Below, piece by piece: positions 34,147 to 45,430 of a DNA stretch of 64,000 nucleotides (its first letter is position 1; each line of letters starts with the position of its first letter). The position numbers and the translations under genes are program-made. The notes under the pieces were generated by a model, which saw nothing but the letters and a program-made list of their open reading frames with translations, had not been told where the DNA came from and searched no databases. Source of the stretch: Anniella stebbinsi (lineage: Eukaryota; Chordata; Lepidosauria; Squamata; Anniellidae); NCBI GenBank assembly GCA_029215795.1, contig JARDYH010000003.1, positions 91,606,609 through 91,670,608 of the forward strand, given 5' to 3'.

Positions 34147-34198
<52 letters not shown>
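34146..34198. repeat. (AT)n(AC)n microsatellite
   Basis: A run of about 11 AT units passes directly into about 14 AC units. Likely to be polymorphic in length. Confidence 0.95.
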
Positions 34199-34201
<3 letters not shown>

Positions 34202-34989
34202 GAATTCAAGATAACACCTCCTGTACCAGATGAAGTGGACTACAGACCACAAAAAGTTTATACCACAATAAATTTATTAGCCTTTAAGGGGCCACGAGAC
34301 TTGGGTTTTGCTGCAACTGACTGACAAAACTACCTCTCTGGAAAATCTTAACAAAATGTAACCATCTTCCTTTACTTTGCAGCAACTCTCACTAGTAAGA
34401 AAGACTAATTTAAAAGCTAAGGCTCTGAGGTGGTCCTCAGACCAAGGATCCATTTCCAGATGTTATGGCTTCTCAGCCTTATCTGAATGCTTGAACCATT
34501 AGATGCCGTTCATGCAAAGTACCTCAGCAGCTGGATGGCACAGATCAATGAAACTCAAACCTCTTTTTTCTCTTGCCACAGCTTTCTTTCACAGCCTTCC
34601 TTTGAAGTCTGTGCCACTAAGAAATCAACAACAGCTGAGTAACACGTGTCATCATACAACACTGAATGCAAGGACAATATTGCACAGCAAGATGCTTTGT
34701 CTGGTAATCCTGGATTGTAGAAAGCATTACAATTTCTTTTGTTGAAGATAATCCTGTTTTTGAGTACATTATTCAAGTAAATAGAACAAACTAATTTCCA
34801 ACATTGTGACTTGATTAGATTTACTAAGTACCTCGTTTAATGCACCAGTTCATTCTACCCTTTACTCTCCTTGCTTGCGCTGTCTTCTCAAGGTTTACAG
34901 AATACTTAGCATTTTTAGTGTATTTAAAGTGTTCAGAGCACTTCATTTTAGCAATCTCCACATAAAGTAGGCCAGTATCCAGTACCTCC
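34199..34989. other. No recognisable feature
   Basis: Non-coding sequence. Small ORFs on both strands have no domain. Confidence 0.4.
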
Positions 34990-35060
34990 CATATCACAAC
35001 TAGAAGGCTGAGGTTAGTTGGCTGCCTAAGGCCACCTAGGGAGTTCATGGCTGAGGTAAG
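34990..35060 (-). repeat. SINE-like fragment
   Basis: Read on the minus strand it contains CTCAGCCATGAACTCCCTAG, GTGGCCTTAGGCAGCCAAC and AACCTCAGCCTTCTAG, the block order of a Sauria- or MIR-type SINE body (CATGAAACTCACTGGGTGACC). Head and tail are lost. Confidence 0.45.
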
Positions 35061-35095
35061 GTATGAAAAGAATTCCTCTCCAACTCATACTCTTA

Positions 35096-35213
35096 CGGTG
35101 CAATCCTATGAATGTTTAAACAGAAAAAAAGTCTTACAACTCCCAACAGCTGGCAGGGGAACACTAGGTGTTGTGAGAGTGTTTTCTGTCTAAACATACA
35201 TAAGATTGCACCA
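35096..35213. mobile_element. 118-bp palindromic MITE with TTA duplication
   Basis: CGGTGCAATCCTATGAATG on the left pairs with CATACATAAGATTGCACCA on the right, and the pairing continues through TTTAAACAGAAAA and TTTTCTGTCTAAA. Flanks 35093-35095 and 35214-35216 are both TTA, the target type of PIF/Harbinger elements. The core has AGTCTTACAACTCCCAACAG. Related copies: 17823-17907, 42131-42223 and a partial right half at 36486-36540. Confidence 0.7.
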
Positions 35214-35216
35214 TTA

Positions 35217-36897
35217 GCCCCTGTGCTTATGGTAGTTCTTCAAAATGCTCCTGCTTGGGCAAGTCTAAGACAAACTTCTTGTTTACACTGACATGGAAAA
35301 AAGACAAAATGTTTGAGAACTAAAATTGTAAGAGTAAATATTCAGTTATTATGGACAACTCAACGAAAAGCCAGTTAAGAAATTACATGTCATTTCTTGT
35401 GACAAACAACTGCCACATCTCTGGCTACAGAAAGGAGCATGTACAAATTTTGGCTATGCCCATTTGAAGCAAACCTGGAGAGATACTTCAGGGTGGAAAA
35501 GTGCATGTTGAAGGAACAAATAGCCCAAAGTAGTTAAAGAATATGAGATGAGAGGTAAGCAGATCCTAATAAACAAAGCCTGATGGAAGTCCCTGGCAGA
35601 GGGATACCCTCAAAGCAGTTGAGAGACTGCTTAATGCTAAAAAGCTATGGATCCTCCTCACAAACTGACTAAATGGTACCTGGCAGATCCCTCAACTTTT
35701 TAAAAACTTCAAAATATCCCAATGGTTAGTGATGCTCATTCTCAATAATCTATCCAAAATGTTTAAATTTGTTCCATTTTTACTTTTATGTTTTGCTGGG
35801 GCCAAGAGCACATTGAAATTAATCACAGGCTTTCCCTAGCAATTGTCTCCCATATGCACATCTTTGAACCCAGTTTTTTTTACAGCTTCAACTAATTAAT
35901 TTTCAAGTCTATTTTGAAAGATGAACGCTAGACTAACAGACAGCCACATGCCTCTGGGTGCTTCACATGCAGGGCATGAAGATGGTGGCCTTTCCTATGT
36001 TTTTTCTCTAGCATCTGGTATTCAGAGGTACACTGCCCCTAGGCACAGAGGTTCCATTCCTAGCTATCACAGCCTACAGCCATAGATAAACCTATTCTCT
36101 GCAATATTAACTTGGTTACAACTAGGATTTACGGAACCACAAGCATATTTCAGGTAATTACGAATGGGAAAGTCATAATTTGAGTTCTCTTCACCAGAAA
36201 TTGTCATTGAAGTTTCTAGCACATCCTATCTCAGGAATTATAAAGCACACATTTATATGGTTAAGATTAAAAGAATTATGAGAAACTTGTTTTTCTTGCA
36301 AGATAGCCTCCCACTGGATGCTACAGGGTGAGGGAAGGGAGGGTTAGCTCTTCAATGTCAAGATTTCAACTAGACTAGCAGAAGCCCCCTACGTAGGACA
36401 GAGTAGTTCTCTATTTAGCCAGGTTGTTAGTAGTCTCTAGCATCAGCATCCCAGCCTAAACACCTATACATTATACAATAAAAATCCATATGCATGTTTA
36501 GAAAGAAAAAGTCCTACATGCATAAGATTTCACCCTAAAAGTATGATTACTGAAATCTATCCCACATAAGTAACTCTTCTAACATATGCAATGCACAAAA
36601 AAGGAATTACTTAAGAGTGCAAAAGATTAATAAATATATTCTTTAAAAACCCAATCTACAAAAGTCTCCAACTATTTTGCTCTTCTTCAGGAGACTTATT
36701 TTTGCCAGCTAAGAGAGATGCGTGGGTCTTTCCTCTCTTAGGCATTTCCAATATGCAGCTCTTTTAGTTATTAAAAAAGAGGGAGAATTTCCTCCACAAC
36801 TTTAAACATATTCCCATCAATGTTAAGAAATACTTTTGCTATTTTTCTGAACCAATGGACTATTTTCTTTTGGGATTTTCACACGTTGGCCCAGTTC
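35217..36897. other. No recognisable gene
   Basis: Non-coding sequence with one half-copy of the 118-bp MITE family at 36486-36540 (GCATGTTTAGAAAGAAAAAG then GTCCTAC). Confidence 0.4.
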
Positions 36898-37089
36898 ACA
36901 TGACCATCACTGCTTAAATAACCCAACAACAGGCTATGGGTTATTTGAGGATTGTTTGTCCCTCAAAGAAGCCATGTCACCTGGGTTTGGACAACACGAC
37001 AAATCGCACCTGGGCAGGTAATTAGGCAAATTGTACCCGGTACACACCATGTGGCTTGTTTAAGCTGCAGCGATCATGAGAACCAGGTC
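36898..37089. mobile_element. MITE, CCCAGTTCACATGA subtype (copy 2)
   Basis: Starts GGCCCAGTTCACATGACC and ends GATCATGAGAACCAGGTC. It shares GGGTTATTTGAGGATTG, CCCTCAAAGAAGCCATG and GACAACACGACAAATCG with 33560-33762 in the same order. Confidence 0.65.
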
Positions 37090-37814
37090 ACTGTTTCTGC
37101 CTTTAATTTTACTTGTTGCAATGTTTCCAGAAAAGACTCAGCAAGCCTTAGAAGTCCCATATCTGTAGGTCAGCTATTAAGAACACTTATATCCCTTTAG
37201 TGTGCGTAGTCTTGATACACAGGTGGATTTACATACCTCACAAAGGAAAATTGTGACAGACTCCCTAATCTCCCAGCTGTATGGAAGTACCTTTCATGTA
37301 CAACTTCCCGGGTCAGGAACCATATTTAGATATTAAATGCATATCCATACAATAAAGCACATTCAGATGCAACACATCCATTTGATTGGATTGGATTTGG
37401 ATAAAGGTGTGCATTATATTGAGGATGGGAATGTGAATCTTCACCTACTGCCTTAGGCTATGTGCATATTATTGGGCTCAACTATTACCTAGATCTGGAT
37501 AGAAGCCAGAATGCCTTTCAATGTCACACTCTTGTTTAAATAAAGGAGAGGTGATGCTCCAGAAGATATCCATTTCATGGCAATTTGAGATTAATCAGTA
37601 ATATTAGGACAGCAACCACAGGGAAATAAATAAAATGCAGACCTTGAGAAATGAGACATGTACGCCTTTCCCTACCAACATCGAACTATAAATTGACCAG
37701 ATTAGAAAACTTTAGTACATCAGTCCTACATAAAACAGGAGAAAAAAGCATTCTCAACAGTCAGCTGGAAACTCTGGCGCCTTTATAGAAATCAATAGAC
37801 AGTAATTTACTTAC

Positions 37815-37990
37815 TGCCTTTTCACAGTCCAGCACGCATTTAATTTTAACTAGTAGTGATGCCTGCTGCCTAGGCATGATGCAGAACCCGGCAGAGCACA
37901 AGGTAGACTTCATAACTCCACAGCTCAGACAGACAGCATGTTTTTGCCTGGGACGCAATTACTTTCCGGCTATGTTCCTTCCCTCTCTCC
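37815..37990 (-). other. Candidate alternative first exon, minus strand (weak)
   Basis: A splice donor GAAAAGGCA|GTAAGT lies on the minus strand (donor 37809-37814). An upstream frame open into it ends MPRQQASLLVKIKCVLDCEKA. Minus-strand sequence further upstream has TTTATAAATA near 38100, which could be a TATA-like element, and TTCCGGCTATG nearby. It lies 1.2 kb inside the proposed intron and on the same strand as the CpG-island donor. I do not recognise the peptide and there is no transcript evidence. Confidence 0.18.
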
Positions 37991-38477
37991 TCCCATCTCT
38001 GCACAGGCGTGATATCTCTTCTGCCATCCAATGCAGGATGTGACAGGTGTAATTCTACACGGCATTTTCAAAAGTGTATCTCCCCATATTGCATTTTTAT
38101 TTATAAACTCAGCTCAAACCCACAAGCAATATAAACTTGCAATTTAGCAAGCAGCTCTGCTGGTCACATCGAAATGACATCTGATGGAAGAGGAAAATGT
38201 TTTACTGCACAGCAGAGGACTAGGAGTTTAGATACACACAAACGCACACACAACTTTGTACAATTATCAATGAGTCATAGAAATAGTCATCACAGACCTT
38301 TACAAAAAGGGCTTGCTGCTGCATCAGCCAACAAATCAAAACACATTGACTGTAACTGTTAACATTCAGACCTTTCTACTGTCAGGCTGAACTGAATGGA
38401 TTCAAGCCTGGACTCACTGCTATTCCCCCAAAATTGATCCACACACACAGAGACCGATTTATTGCAGCAGTCAGAGC

Positions 38478-38550
38478 CAATACCTGCTTACTCAGAAGCA
38501 GTCCCACTGAGTTCAATGGGGCTACCAGGTTAAGTGTGGTTAGGACTGCA
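38478..38550. repeat. Short quasi-palindromic repeat, ACTCAGAAGTAAGTCCC family
   Basis: CTTACTCAGAAGCAGTCCC and GAGTTCAATGGGGCT form the core, and GTTAGGACTGCA the right end. Confidence 0.6.
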
Positions 38551-38764
38551 AACTTAATATTTCCTTACTACGGGGGAGGGGAGATAAGGGAGTGGGGTGG
38601 GGATTAACAAGCCATGCACGTTGTAGAGGAGACGGTGCGTCTATCTAGTTTCCTTACGGCTAATTTAAAAATGTGAAAAGAAATTAAAGATCGCCCTGCT
38701 GAGCAAAACTGGCCTCGTCTCACTCCAGCACACCGAAAATTTACGCCGACTTTTCCATACATCA

Positions 38765-38845
38765 CGACTACAACCCTACACGCCTGTACCTGAGAGTAAG
38801 TCCGACTGAACTCAACGGCGCTTTACTTCCGAGTAAACTCGAACC
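38765..38845. repeat. Same repeat family on the CpG-island shoulder
   Basis: CTGAGAGTAAGTCCGACTG, AACTCAACGGCGCTTTAC and CCGAGTAAACTCG align with the family core. Several positions here are CpG where other copies have CA or TG. Confidence 0.55.
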
Positions 38846-39233
38846 GGTTCGGGCTGCCGGGTTTTGTTTTATTTTCAGAGAAACGAGAGGGAAAGACCGA
38901 CGTGCGAGACGCATTAGAAGCGGGGGGGGGGGGGAATAAGGAAGCGGGGGGGGGAATGGGACGCTAGGAAGAGAAGTAGGCAAAACGGAAGAGGAGCGGA
39001 TTCAAAGGGACGGAGGGCAGGAATCTGGCGGAGAGAAACTGCTGCAGGAAAGAGGGTGAAAATGAACTGAGAAAGCGGGGAGAGAAGGCAGGCAGGCAGG
39101 CAGAGGGAGAACACAAGAGTAAAAGAAGGGAAGGGCGCATGAAAAAAAGAGGGAGGGAGAAGGGGACGGTGAAGAGAGACCCCGGGGTGGGGAGGAAGGA
39201 AGGAAGGTGCCGAACTCCAAAGTTTTTACTTAC

Positions 39234-39560
39234 AGCTTTTCCGCCACAAAATCCAAGCCAACCTTGAGGCAGGAGGCGGCGGCTGGGGCTGCTCCCACTC
39301 CTGGGCTCCTACTGCAGTTGGCTCGTCTCCTCGCTCGCCGGGAACGACCGAGCCCGGCAACTGGGCTTCCTCCGTCCTTCCTCACCCGGGGCGGCAGCTC
39401 CAAGCGCGGCGCGGCTCAGCTGCCCCTTTCCCAAGCGGGAGAGCTCAGGGGGAGGCGAGGCGGAGAGAGAGAGTGCGCCCCGTCTCTTTTGCGGGGCTCC
39501 GGGCGAGTCCCTGTCTCCCTTTTCCCTCCCTCTCTCCTCAGTCCCTCGCTGCGGAGGCGC
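39234..39560 (-). other. Probable first exon (5' UTR) of an unidentified minus-strand gene
   Basis: On the minus strand the GC-rich sequence runs through GCCGCCGCCTCCTGCCTCAA and GGTTGGCTTGGATTTTGTGG to GCGGAAAAGCT|GTAAGT. The GTAAGTA after AGCT is a strong donor, and base composition falls sharply from GC-rich exon to AT-rich intron at this point, as at a typical vertebrate first exon-intron border. No ATG-led frame there gives a protein I know, so I read it as untranslated leader. The transcription start is unknown and the right edge given is nominal. Downstream exons would lie at lower coordinates, probably outside the window because none could be recognised inside. Confidence 0.5.
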
Positions 39561-39884
39561 TGAGTTGGCTGCAGAGCTTGCGGGGCGGGCTTGGCCGAGG
39601 AGGGCAGCGGAGTTTGGGGGCCGGAGGGCTGGTTCGCCCCCCTCCCCGCCCCGACACACACTCCGGCTTGTGGCGGGGCCCGGACGGGCAGCTCCTCCTC
39701 CTTCCACTCTCTGCGTCTTTCGAGCTCTCCCCGACTGTCCTGCTGCGCTACAGCTCTCTGGTTACAGTAGCTACGGCTCTCCCCGCCTCCTCTTTCTCTG
39801 CCTGCTTGCCTCACTCACTCACCCACCCACCCACACTCTCCTTCTTCAGGAGAGATACCGTGTAACGGAACTGGGACACCAGCA

Positions 39885-39901
39885 CAGCATTGTGGGAGGC
39901 A
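39885..39901 (-). promoter_or_regulatory. ZNF143-like site
   Basis: The minus strand reads GCCTCCCACAATGCTG, close to the core CCCANAATGC recognised by ZNF143/SBF in many CpG-island promoters. Single-site call by eye. Confidence 0.35.
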
Positions 39902-40360
39902 GGAGCTCTTAAAGCAGCAGCGGAGAGGGGCTGGTTCACACATGCACAGGACGTCTCCGGCTTTGGTGCTTTCGGGGCTGGTTCGCACGTGCGTTGACGT
40001 TACCCAGGGTTCACGCAGGCACCTTCGTCGCTGGGAGCCTTCCACGGCAAGTGATGGTGTGCGTGTGTGTGGTAGAAGCTGCCCTGGCAGAGCTTTTGGT
40101 TTTCCTCACATCGCCTCAGACGCGCAAGGCTCTTTCAGCAGAGTCGGTTTATTCAGCCATCGCTCATCAAATCTACGATAATCCAGGGTAGCAACAAGAG
40201 ATATGCCTGCACGTGTAAACTGCTGCTTTGATTTCTAATCTAGTGAGTGCTCAAGGCTAGTTCACACATTAATATACACCATGTGAATTTTCATCTCAGG
40301 TTCCCTATTTGGTTGAATGGTAATATCCTTTGTGTGCTGGACAGCTGGAACCAGACTGAT

Positions 40361-40880
40361 TGAGCCAGTTCACATGACGTGACAGCCCATTATGGATACC
40401 TGCCTGCCACCATTATGAATATGCAAGCCCCAGCCAGGGGTTGCTGGGGCTTGTCATGTGCAAATCCCAGGCAGCATGGGTTATTTTAGGGTTAAACAAC
40501 CCTTGCATAACCTTAACACAGGATTATGCGAGGGTTGTTTAAATCTCAGATAATCCCCACTGCCCAGGTTCATATGACCAACAAACAACTGCAACCCACA
40601 ACAGGGGCTTGCCTATTCATAATGATGGGCTGCACATGCTGTGGCGCTCTGGGGGGTAATTAACCCTTCAGATGACACAGCACAGTTTGTGGACTGCAAC
40701 ACCATGGGTGCCACTTTGCATATCCAAACCCTGCTCAGGGGTTATTGTGTCATGCAAACCTGATGAGCAGGGGTTATGCAAGGGTTGCTTAAGCCTCACA
40801 TAACCCATGTTTGTGGGGTTCAGATGACACAATTCCCAAGCCCTGTTAAATAACCCACATGACACAACAGCCCAGTAATG
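40361..40880. mobile_element. Compound MITE block, GTTCACATGAC subtype
   Basis: Opens CCAGTTCACATGACGTGAC and contains repeated, alternately oriented words: GGGTTAAACAACCCTTGC, ATAACCCATGTTTGTGGGG, TTCAGATGACACAGCAC and GACACAACAGCCCAG. At least two elements appear joined or nested here, since two full tip pairs can be picked out (about 40361-40580 and 40670-40880). It shares interior words with 8110-8415 and 60690-60963. Confidence 0.5.
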
Positions 40881-41075
40881 GACGGTGGTGTTGTGCAAAG
40901 TGGCCCTCAGAGTATATATACCTGACACTAAAGAAATTGTGCATACAATAGGTATTTGATATGTACAATGTGCATTATTCTTCCCCCTTCCAAAAGCAAT
41001 TATCTACAGTCTGGAGAAAAACTGACCCACATATGCAGACTAGATGAGAGTCTTCCATATACAAAGCTGCAAGAG

Positions 41076-41260
41076 AAAGATTATAGGAGAGCCATGCTGG
41101 AGTAGACCAAGGGTCCACCTAGTCCACTATTCTGTTCACACAGTGGCTAACTAGATGACTGTGGGAAGCTCACAAATAGTACCTGAATGTAATAGCACCT
41201 TCCCACTTATGTTCCCGAGCAACTGATATGTAAAGGCATACTGGAGGTAACATACCCCAC
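41076..41260 (+). repeat. Common squamate interspersed repeat (ACCAAGGGTCCACCTAGTCC)
   Basis: Blocks GTAGACCAAGGGTCCACCTA, TCTGTTCACACAGTGGCTAA, GATGACTGTGGGAAGC and CACTTATGTTCCCGAGCAAC, then GGCATACTGGAGGTAACATA, follow the order of a repeat seen very often in squamate genes. I recognise the pattern but cannot name the family with confidence. Confidence 0.6.
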
Positions 41261-42130
41261 AGGTTGTTGCCAGAATAAATAAAATAAATCCTTTTTGTTT
41301 TATATAAAATACTGGGGTGGGAATAGAAATACCTAACCTTTTTTCTCCATGTGTTTAGCTTCCTTATCTGGCAGTTCTTATTATTTCCTGCACTGAACCT
41401 TGAGGGTGAATTTTTACATGTAGAAGGACAGGTCCTGTCAATATAGAGGGCTGTTGTGAAACCTTTCAAGTTCCAAATGTGGGTTGACCCTCCATCTGGG
41501 CATGTATCAAAACTTTTTAAATTAGCTCTTGAAGTGTGCAAATTCAAACTCATATTGTCTGCAAATCTCAACATAGCAAAGCAAAACCATTATGAGCAAG
41601 CAAGGGACCTACCTTCACAGCTCATTTGAAAATTTGATCCTAATCCTGGGGTGGGCGGAAGGTAGCTCTGGATCTACTGGTAGATCTTTTGGTGACTTGC
41701 AATAGATATGCAGTCGATATGCATGAATTTCAGAGTATTGTTAAATTCTGAATTATTAAACAATAGCAGCAATAAAAATATTTTCCCCCAACAATAAATT
41801 AAACTATTGAAATTAAGACTGCTTAGGTGACCAGAAGTGGATGTTTGTGTGAAAGAGCAGTGAACTCTGTTCATTCAAAACAAATACCTAGGCTCATAAT
41901 TCTTTAATTCTAAGTGTATGTCTTTTATGCCAGGCTGCAGTTGGTGGATCTTGGGGTTCAATGAAGTGTTCACAGGATAACACTGACTTTTTCTTTTGGT
42001 AATCTATATTCCCTAGTACATCTAGTGTCATACGAATATAAGGCACAGTTTATATATACAGGGGAATTAAAAGCAAGAGTTTCTTAGGTGAATTTACTGT
42101 AACACTTTGATGATAGAGGGGGGAGGGGGA
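41261..42130. other. No recognisable feature
   Basis: AT-rich non-coding sequence. The ORF at 41170-41574 (minus) has no domain and overlaps the repeat before it. Confidence 0.35.
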
Positions 42131-42223
42131 GGGCACAATCCTGTTGTGTTTAGACAGCAGTCTCCATGGCTGGCTGGGAGTTGTAGGACTTTTTTCTGTC
42201 TAACCATGCATAGGATTGTGCCC
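42131..42223. mobile_element. Short palindromic MITE, GGGCACAATCCTATGC family
   Basis: GGGCACAATCCTGTTGTG and CATGCATAGGATTGTGCCC are inverted ends, with GTTTAGACAG and CTGTCTAACC pairing next and TGGGAGTTGTAGGAC in the core. No matching flanks were found. Confidence 0.65.
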
Positions 42224-42339
42224 TTACAAATAGAAAACTAGCACAGCAGTTAGAAGGGTGGATTATATCCTGGTATACTAGTTGTCTGTTTTCAGAGAGG
42301 TGTTGTTTTTTACAGAGGCATTATTTTTTAAAGGGAGCA

Positions 42340-42542
42340 TTTAAAGATATGATCCCGGCAGTTTGTACATTTTTAGAATGTTTAAAGGATGTTTTTAGGA
42401 TGTTTTAGGATGTTTTAATGCAGTTTTAATAATATGTGTCATGTTTTAATCAGTTTTATGTATTTTATCATGTTGTTGTTCCCCGCCTCGATCCAGACGG
42501 AGAGGTGGGTAAGAAATAAATTGTTATTATTATTATTATTAT
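42340..42542 (+). mobile_element. L2-like LINE 3' UTR fragment
   Basis: Contains GTTTTAATCAGTTTTATG, CATGTTGTTGTTCCCCGCC and CGATCCAGACGGAGAGGTG, and ends in an (ATT)n tail, as in the 3' UTR at 32755-32925. The coding part is absent apart from a possible 10-codon stub, so this copy is severely 5'-truncated. Confidence 0.8.
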
Positions 42543-42814
42543 TACCACTTAATTCTTATGCATGTGCATACTGCCTGTAACTTTCAACCATCTAGCAGCA
42601 ATTGTCAAGCAAGAGAAAATAACATTCTGGTATGGAGTCTGCAATCCATATTTTTCTAGATGAAAGAGACTGTTTAAAGAATGGCAATACTGTAAAGTAC
42701 TCCCATACTTAGAAAAACCACCCTAAGATTACAGCAGTGTTTCTGCCTAGGAAAAGAATTAAATACCGGGATCATCCAGAGTACTGCTTTAGAAGATGGC
42801 TGAATGTAAGTGGC

Positions 42815-42905
42815 TGTAAAAGAATAGACTAAGCAGGCTTACTCTGGAGCAAATCCTACTGAAATCTATGTAGTTCAACCAAAAGCACTGAGTATCAGCC
42901 CTATG
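42815..42905. repeat. Short quasi-palindromic repeat, ACTCAGAAGTAAGTCCC family
   Basis: GCAGGCTTACTCTGGAGCAA and ATCCTACTGAAATCTATG match the core, with more divergence than other copies. Confidence 0.4.
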
Positions 42906-45054
42906 TTTACAACAGTGAGCACGTAAATCTGTCATGTACAGGTTTTAAAAGATTTGGACTGCAATGCAAATTGGTACATGCACATCTTATTTCCCCCCTC
43001 ATTATTATATATGTGGGTTTTACCATGCAGCAGCTCCTTCCAAGGAACTCACAAATTGCATTTTAAACTCCGAAGGCTACAAAATAAAATTTGGGTTTAA
43101 GCAGAACAGCTATTTAAACTTGGGAGGGGAGAGGAAATAGGATGGGTACCATGGTGGACATTTACTTTTAAGTGGTTATCGTACCAAACCGCCTATCACC
43201 ATAGGCTGAGTTCACAGCAGCCAAAGTTTGAGTTCTGGCAAGACCAAGTCACACACCAGCCCTGATGCTGATCAGTAAGAGAGTCAATACAGAAACAGTG
43301 CCAGCAGTATCTGAACCAAGACCAAGTGCAGGCTGAAGTATAGACAAATGGATAGCAAAGTTTAATGGACTGAGAGGGGAGCAGAAAGGCAGGAAGACAA
43401 TGAAGTTGTAGGCAAGGTGACGGGCAGAAATACTTGGACCAAAGCCAACAAGCTACATAGTCAAGACTACTGTGTCAAAGCAAAGGCTCATGCTTGACCT
43501 GGAAGCATTTATAGCCAAAGCAGGCAATGGTCTGCTGGAACCAGGCCTTGCAGGGTCAAAGTGCTGAAACGTTTTGTTTTTGATTCCCAGGAATGTCATC
43601 TGCCACCTGCCTCAGATTTCCCTGTTCCCTCTGAGGTTCACTGCAATCCTCATAATAGCTGGAGGGAAATGGATTTTCTCTGCAACCATATGTTTTGTTG
43701 GGAGCTATCCCTGTTGTAATGCAAAGTGTTTGCTGGAGGGGTGGTCTTGAATGGGCAATTTAGACCCATTAGCTTTAGAAAAGACCTGCTCCTGATGGAA
43801 GTGAAGACCGGTAGAACTGGTTTCTTAACTTGGAGATCAAATGTTTCTCCCAAGTTCTGGGAAAAGAAACTCCTGAAAAATCTTGAGTTGGTGGTCTTAT
43901 GCTATTTGGAGGCATGTTATGAAGCTCTTTCCTTTTCTCATGCAATCTCTGGTCTTTCCATCTGAAGCCAAAAATGCTAACCACTACGCTGCCCTTTGCC
44001 AGTGCACTATTCTATGAGTGTCAGGGGATCCCCATAAATTGGATATTCTGCAATGTACTGCTGCTCTATGGTGTGCATAGGGGTGTTGGGGGGTATAGAT
44101 AAGGGTCAACACAGCTGCCTGCTGCAAGTTTGGACTTTCTTGGGGTGTGGCTATGGGACCGTCATGAGGAGTTGATGCACTTCAAAATTTACCACGACAC
44201 CACTGGGATCATGCTGGGTTTTGAGAGAACATTGCTGCGCTTTCTTTCTCCTCTGTGTAGTCTGGAGTGGTTTGTCATGAGAGGCACTGTGCGCTGCACA
44301 GACCTGGAGGCCTCTGATTCGAATCCCAGTAGTTTAATGTATACTGAATGCACAGAAGAGGAGCAGGATCATGCTTACTATGCATTCAGTATTAGTGTGA
44401 AAGGACATCTGCAGAGCAGGCAAAGTCCCATTCCCTACTCTGCATCTTCAGTGAACATAGCTTAGTGTGTGTATGTGTATGAAAAGAAATGCCTGTGTAG
44501 TCCATAGCTGGGAAATACAGAAATAGGTGGAGTTCAAAATTTACTGCAGGCACAACGCAAATTGGGAATGACCCAAGATGACTCAGATATTCTTGCTGTC
44601 ATCCAAAAGTTTACGGGGTTCCAATAAGCACAGAAGTTTCCATGCACACATCCCTGTTCACCGCTGCAAAAAATCAAAGAGAATAATGCATTCCTGCCCA
44701 TATGGAGTCATGCACATATGAGAATCCTGCAGGTAGACTGGAACTGTTGAAATGGGCCTTGTAGAATTCCCTCCCTATGGAAGCAAGATTTATTATTTTA
44801 GGATAACAACTTTGGAAATAATTACATCTTTGTTAGGTTACATAACTCACACAGTTCAGCACCCACATTTAACTTCGCCATTGCTCCCGACTTTGCTGTC
44901 AGGGGTGATACAACAAAATGCATTGAAAATAGTTTAAAAATCTGCTTAAAACACTCAATATGTTCTAAAGGACCTTTTCTAAATGTTAGACAACAGAACT
45001 CATTGCCACGGGGTGCTATAATAAGTGCTATAGAGCCAGTACATTCATACATTT
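42906..45054. other. No clear gene; possible LTR and SINE traces
   Basis: 43230-43560 has GACCAAGTGCAGGCTGAAG and ATAGCAAAGTTTAATGGAC words like the R-region side of a minus-strand LTR, but no borders can be set. At 43940-44002 the minus strand reads GCAGCGTAGTGGTTAGCATT, like a tRNA-SINE head. GATTCGAATCC at 44316-44326 resembles a B box without an A box. None of these is secure. The ORF at 44130-44465 (plus, 111 codons) has no recognisable domain. Confidence 0.3.
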
Positions 45055-45430
45055 TATTTATTTATTTATTTATTTAAATTATAAAATTTATATTATATCC
45101 TTCTTCACAAAATAATCCCAGGGCCAATATAGCATTAAAAACCCCAATAAAATATTAAAAATGCAAAGCAACTAGTCAGTATCAAAAATTTTATACATCA
45201 CCCATCTTGCTGTGATAAATATGCCAACCAATCCAATCAACAGGCCTGGTAAAAAAAAAAAAAGATTGTTTGCCAAAAGCTGAACAATATTGGTGCCAGT
45301 CTAACCTCCAGGGGAAGAGCATTCCCCAGCCAGGTTGCCAGCACTGAGAAGGCCCTAGTACGAGCTCCAGAAGTCTGAATGTCATTAAGTGACGAAATAA
45401 TCGAAAGGGCCTCCTTGGCAGATCACAATT
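45055..45430 (-). mobile_element. L2-like LINE 3' fragment, diverged
   Basis: On the minus strand a coding relic reads AFSVLATWLGNALPLEV, then LAPILF and SFWQT, equal to the AFSAVAPQLWNELPREV-LAPTLYSFR block of the copy at 14215. It runs through an AT-rich UTR to a (TAAA)n tail at 45055-45075. An A13 run interrupts the frame near 45250. Confidence 0.65.

Larger units (their letters stand above)
38840..40180. promoter_or_regulatory. CpG island promoter
   Basis: About 1.3 kb with high GC and frequent CpG in a window otherwise AT-rich and CpG-poor. The richest part (39240-39700) has GC boxes, GGCGGCGGC and GCGCGGCGCGG words. The left shoulder has G13 and G9 runs and purine-rich GGAAGGAAGG stretches. 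Minus-strand transcription is favoured because a consensus donor (39228-39233) lies at its left end. A TGACGTTA half-CRE-like site is at 39995-40002. Antisense or bidirectional initiation toward the plus side cannot be excluded. ORFs over 100 codons on both strands here result from low stop frequency. Confidence 0.85.

Noticed and set aside
39207..39865. Overlapping ORFs over 110 codons in the CpG island
   Set aside because: High GC lowers stop frequency; there are frames on both strands with Pro/Arg/Ser-rich text and no domain.
43215..43560. Minus-strand LTR
   Set aside because: Some R-region-like words, but no TG/CA borders, polyadenylation signal or duplication that can be fixed.
44316..44326. 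tRNA gene or SINE head from a B-box-like GATTCGAATCC
   Set aside because: No matching A box, acceptor stem or terminator at the right spacing.
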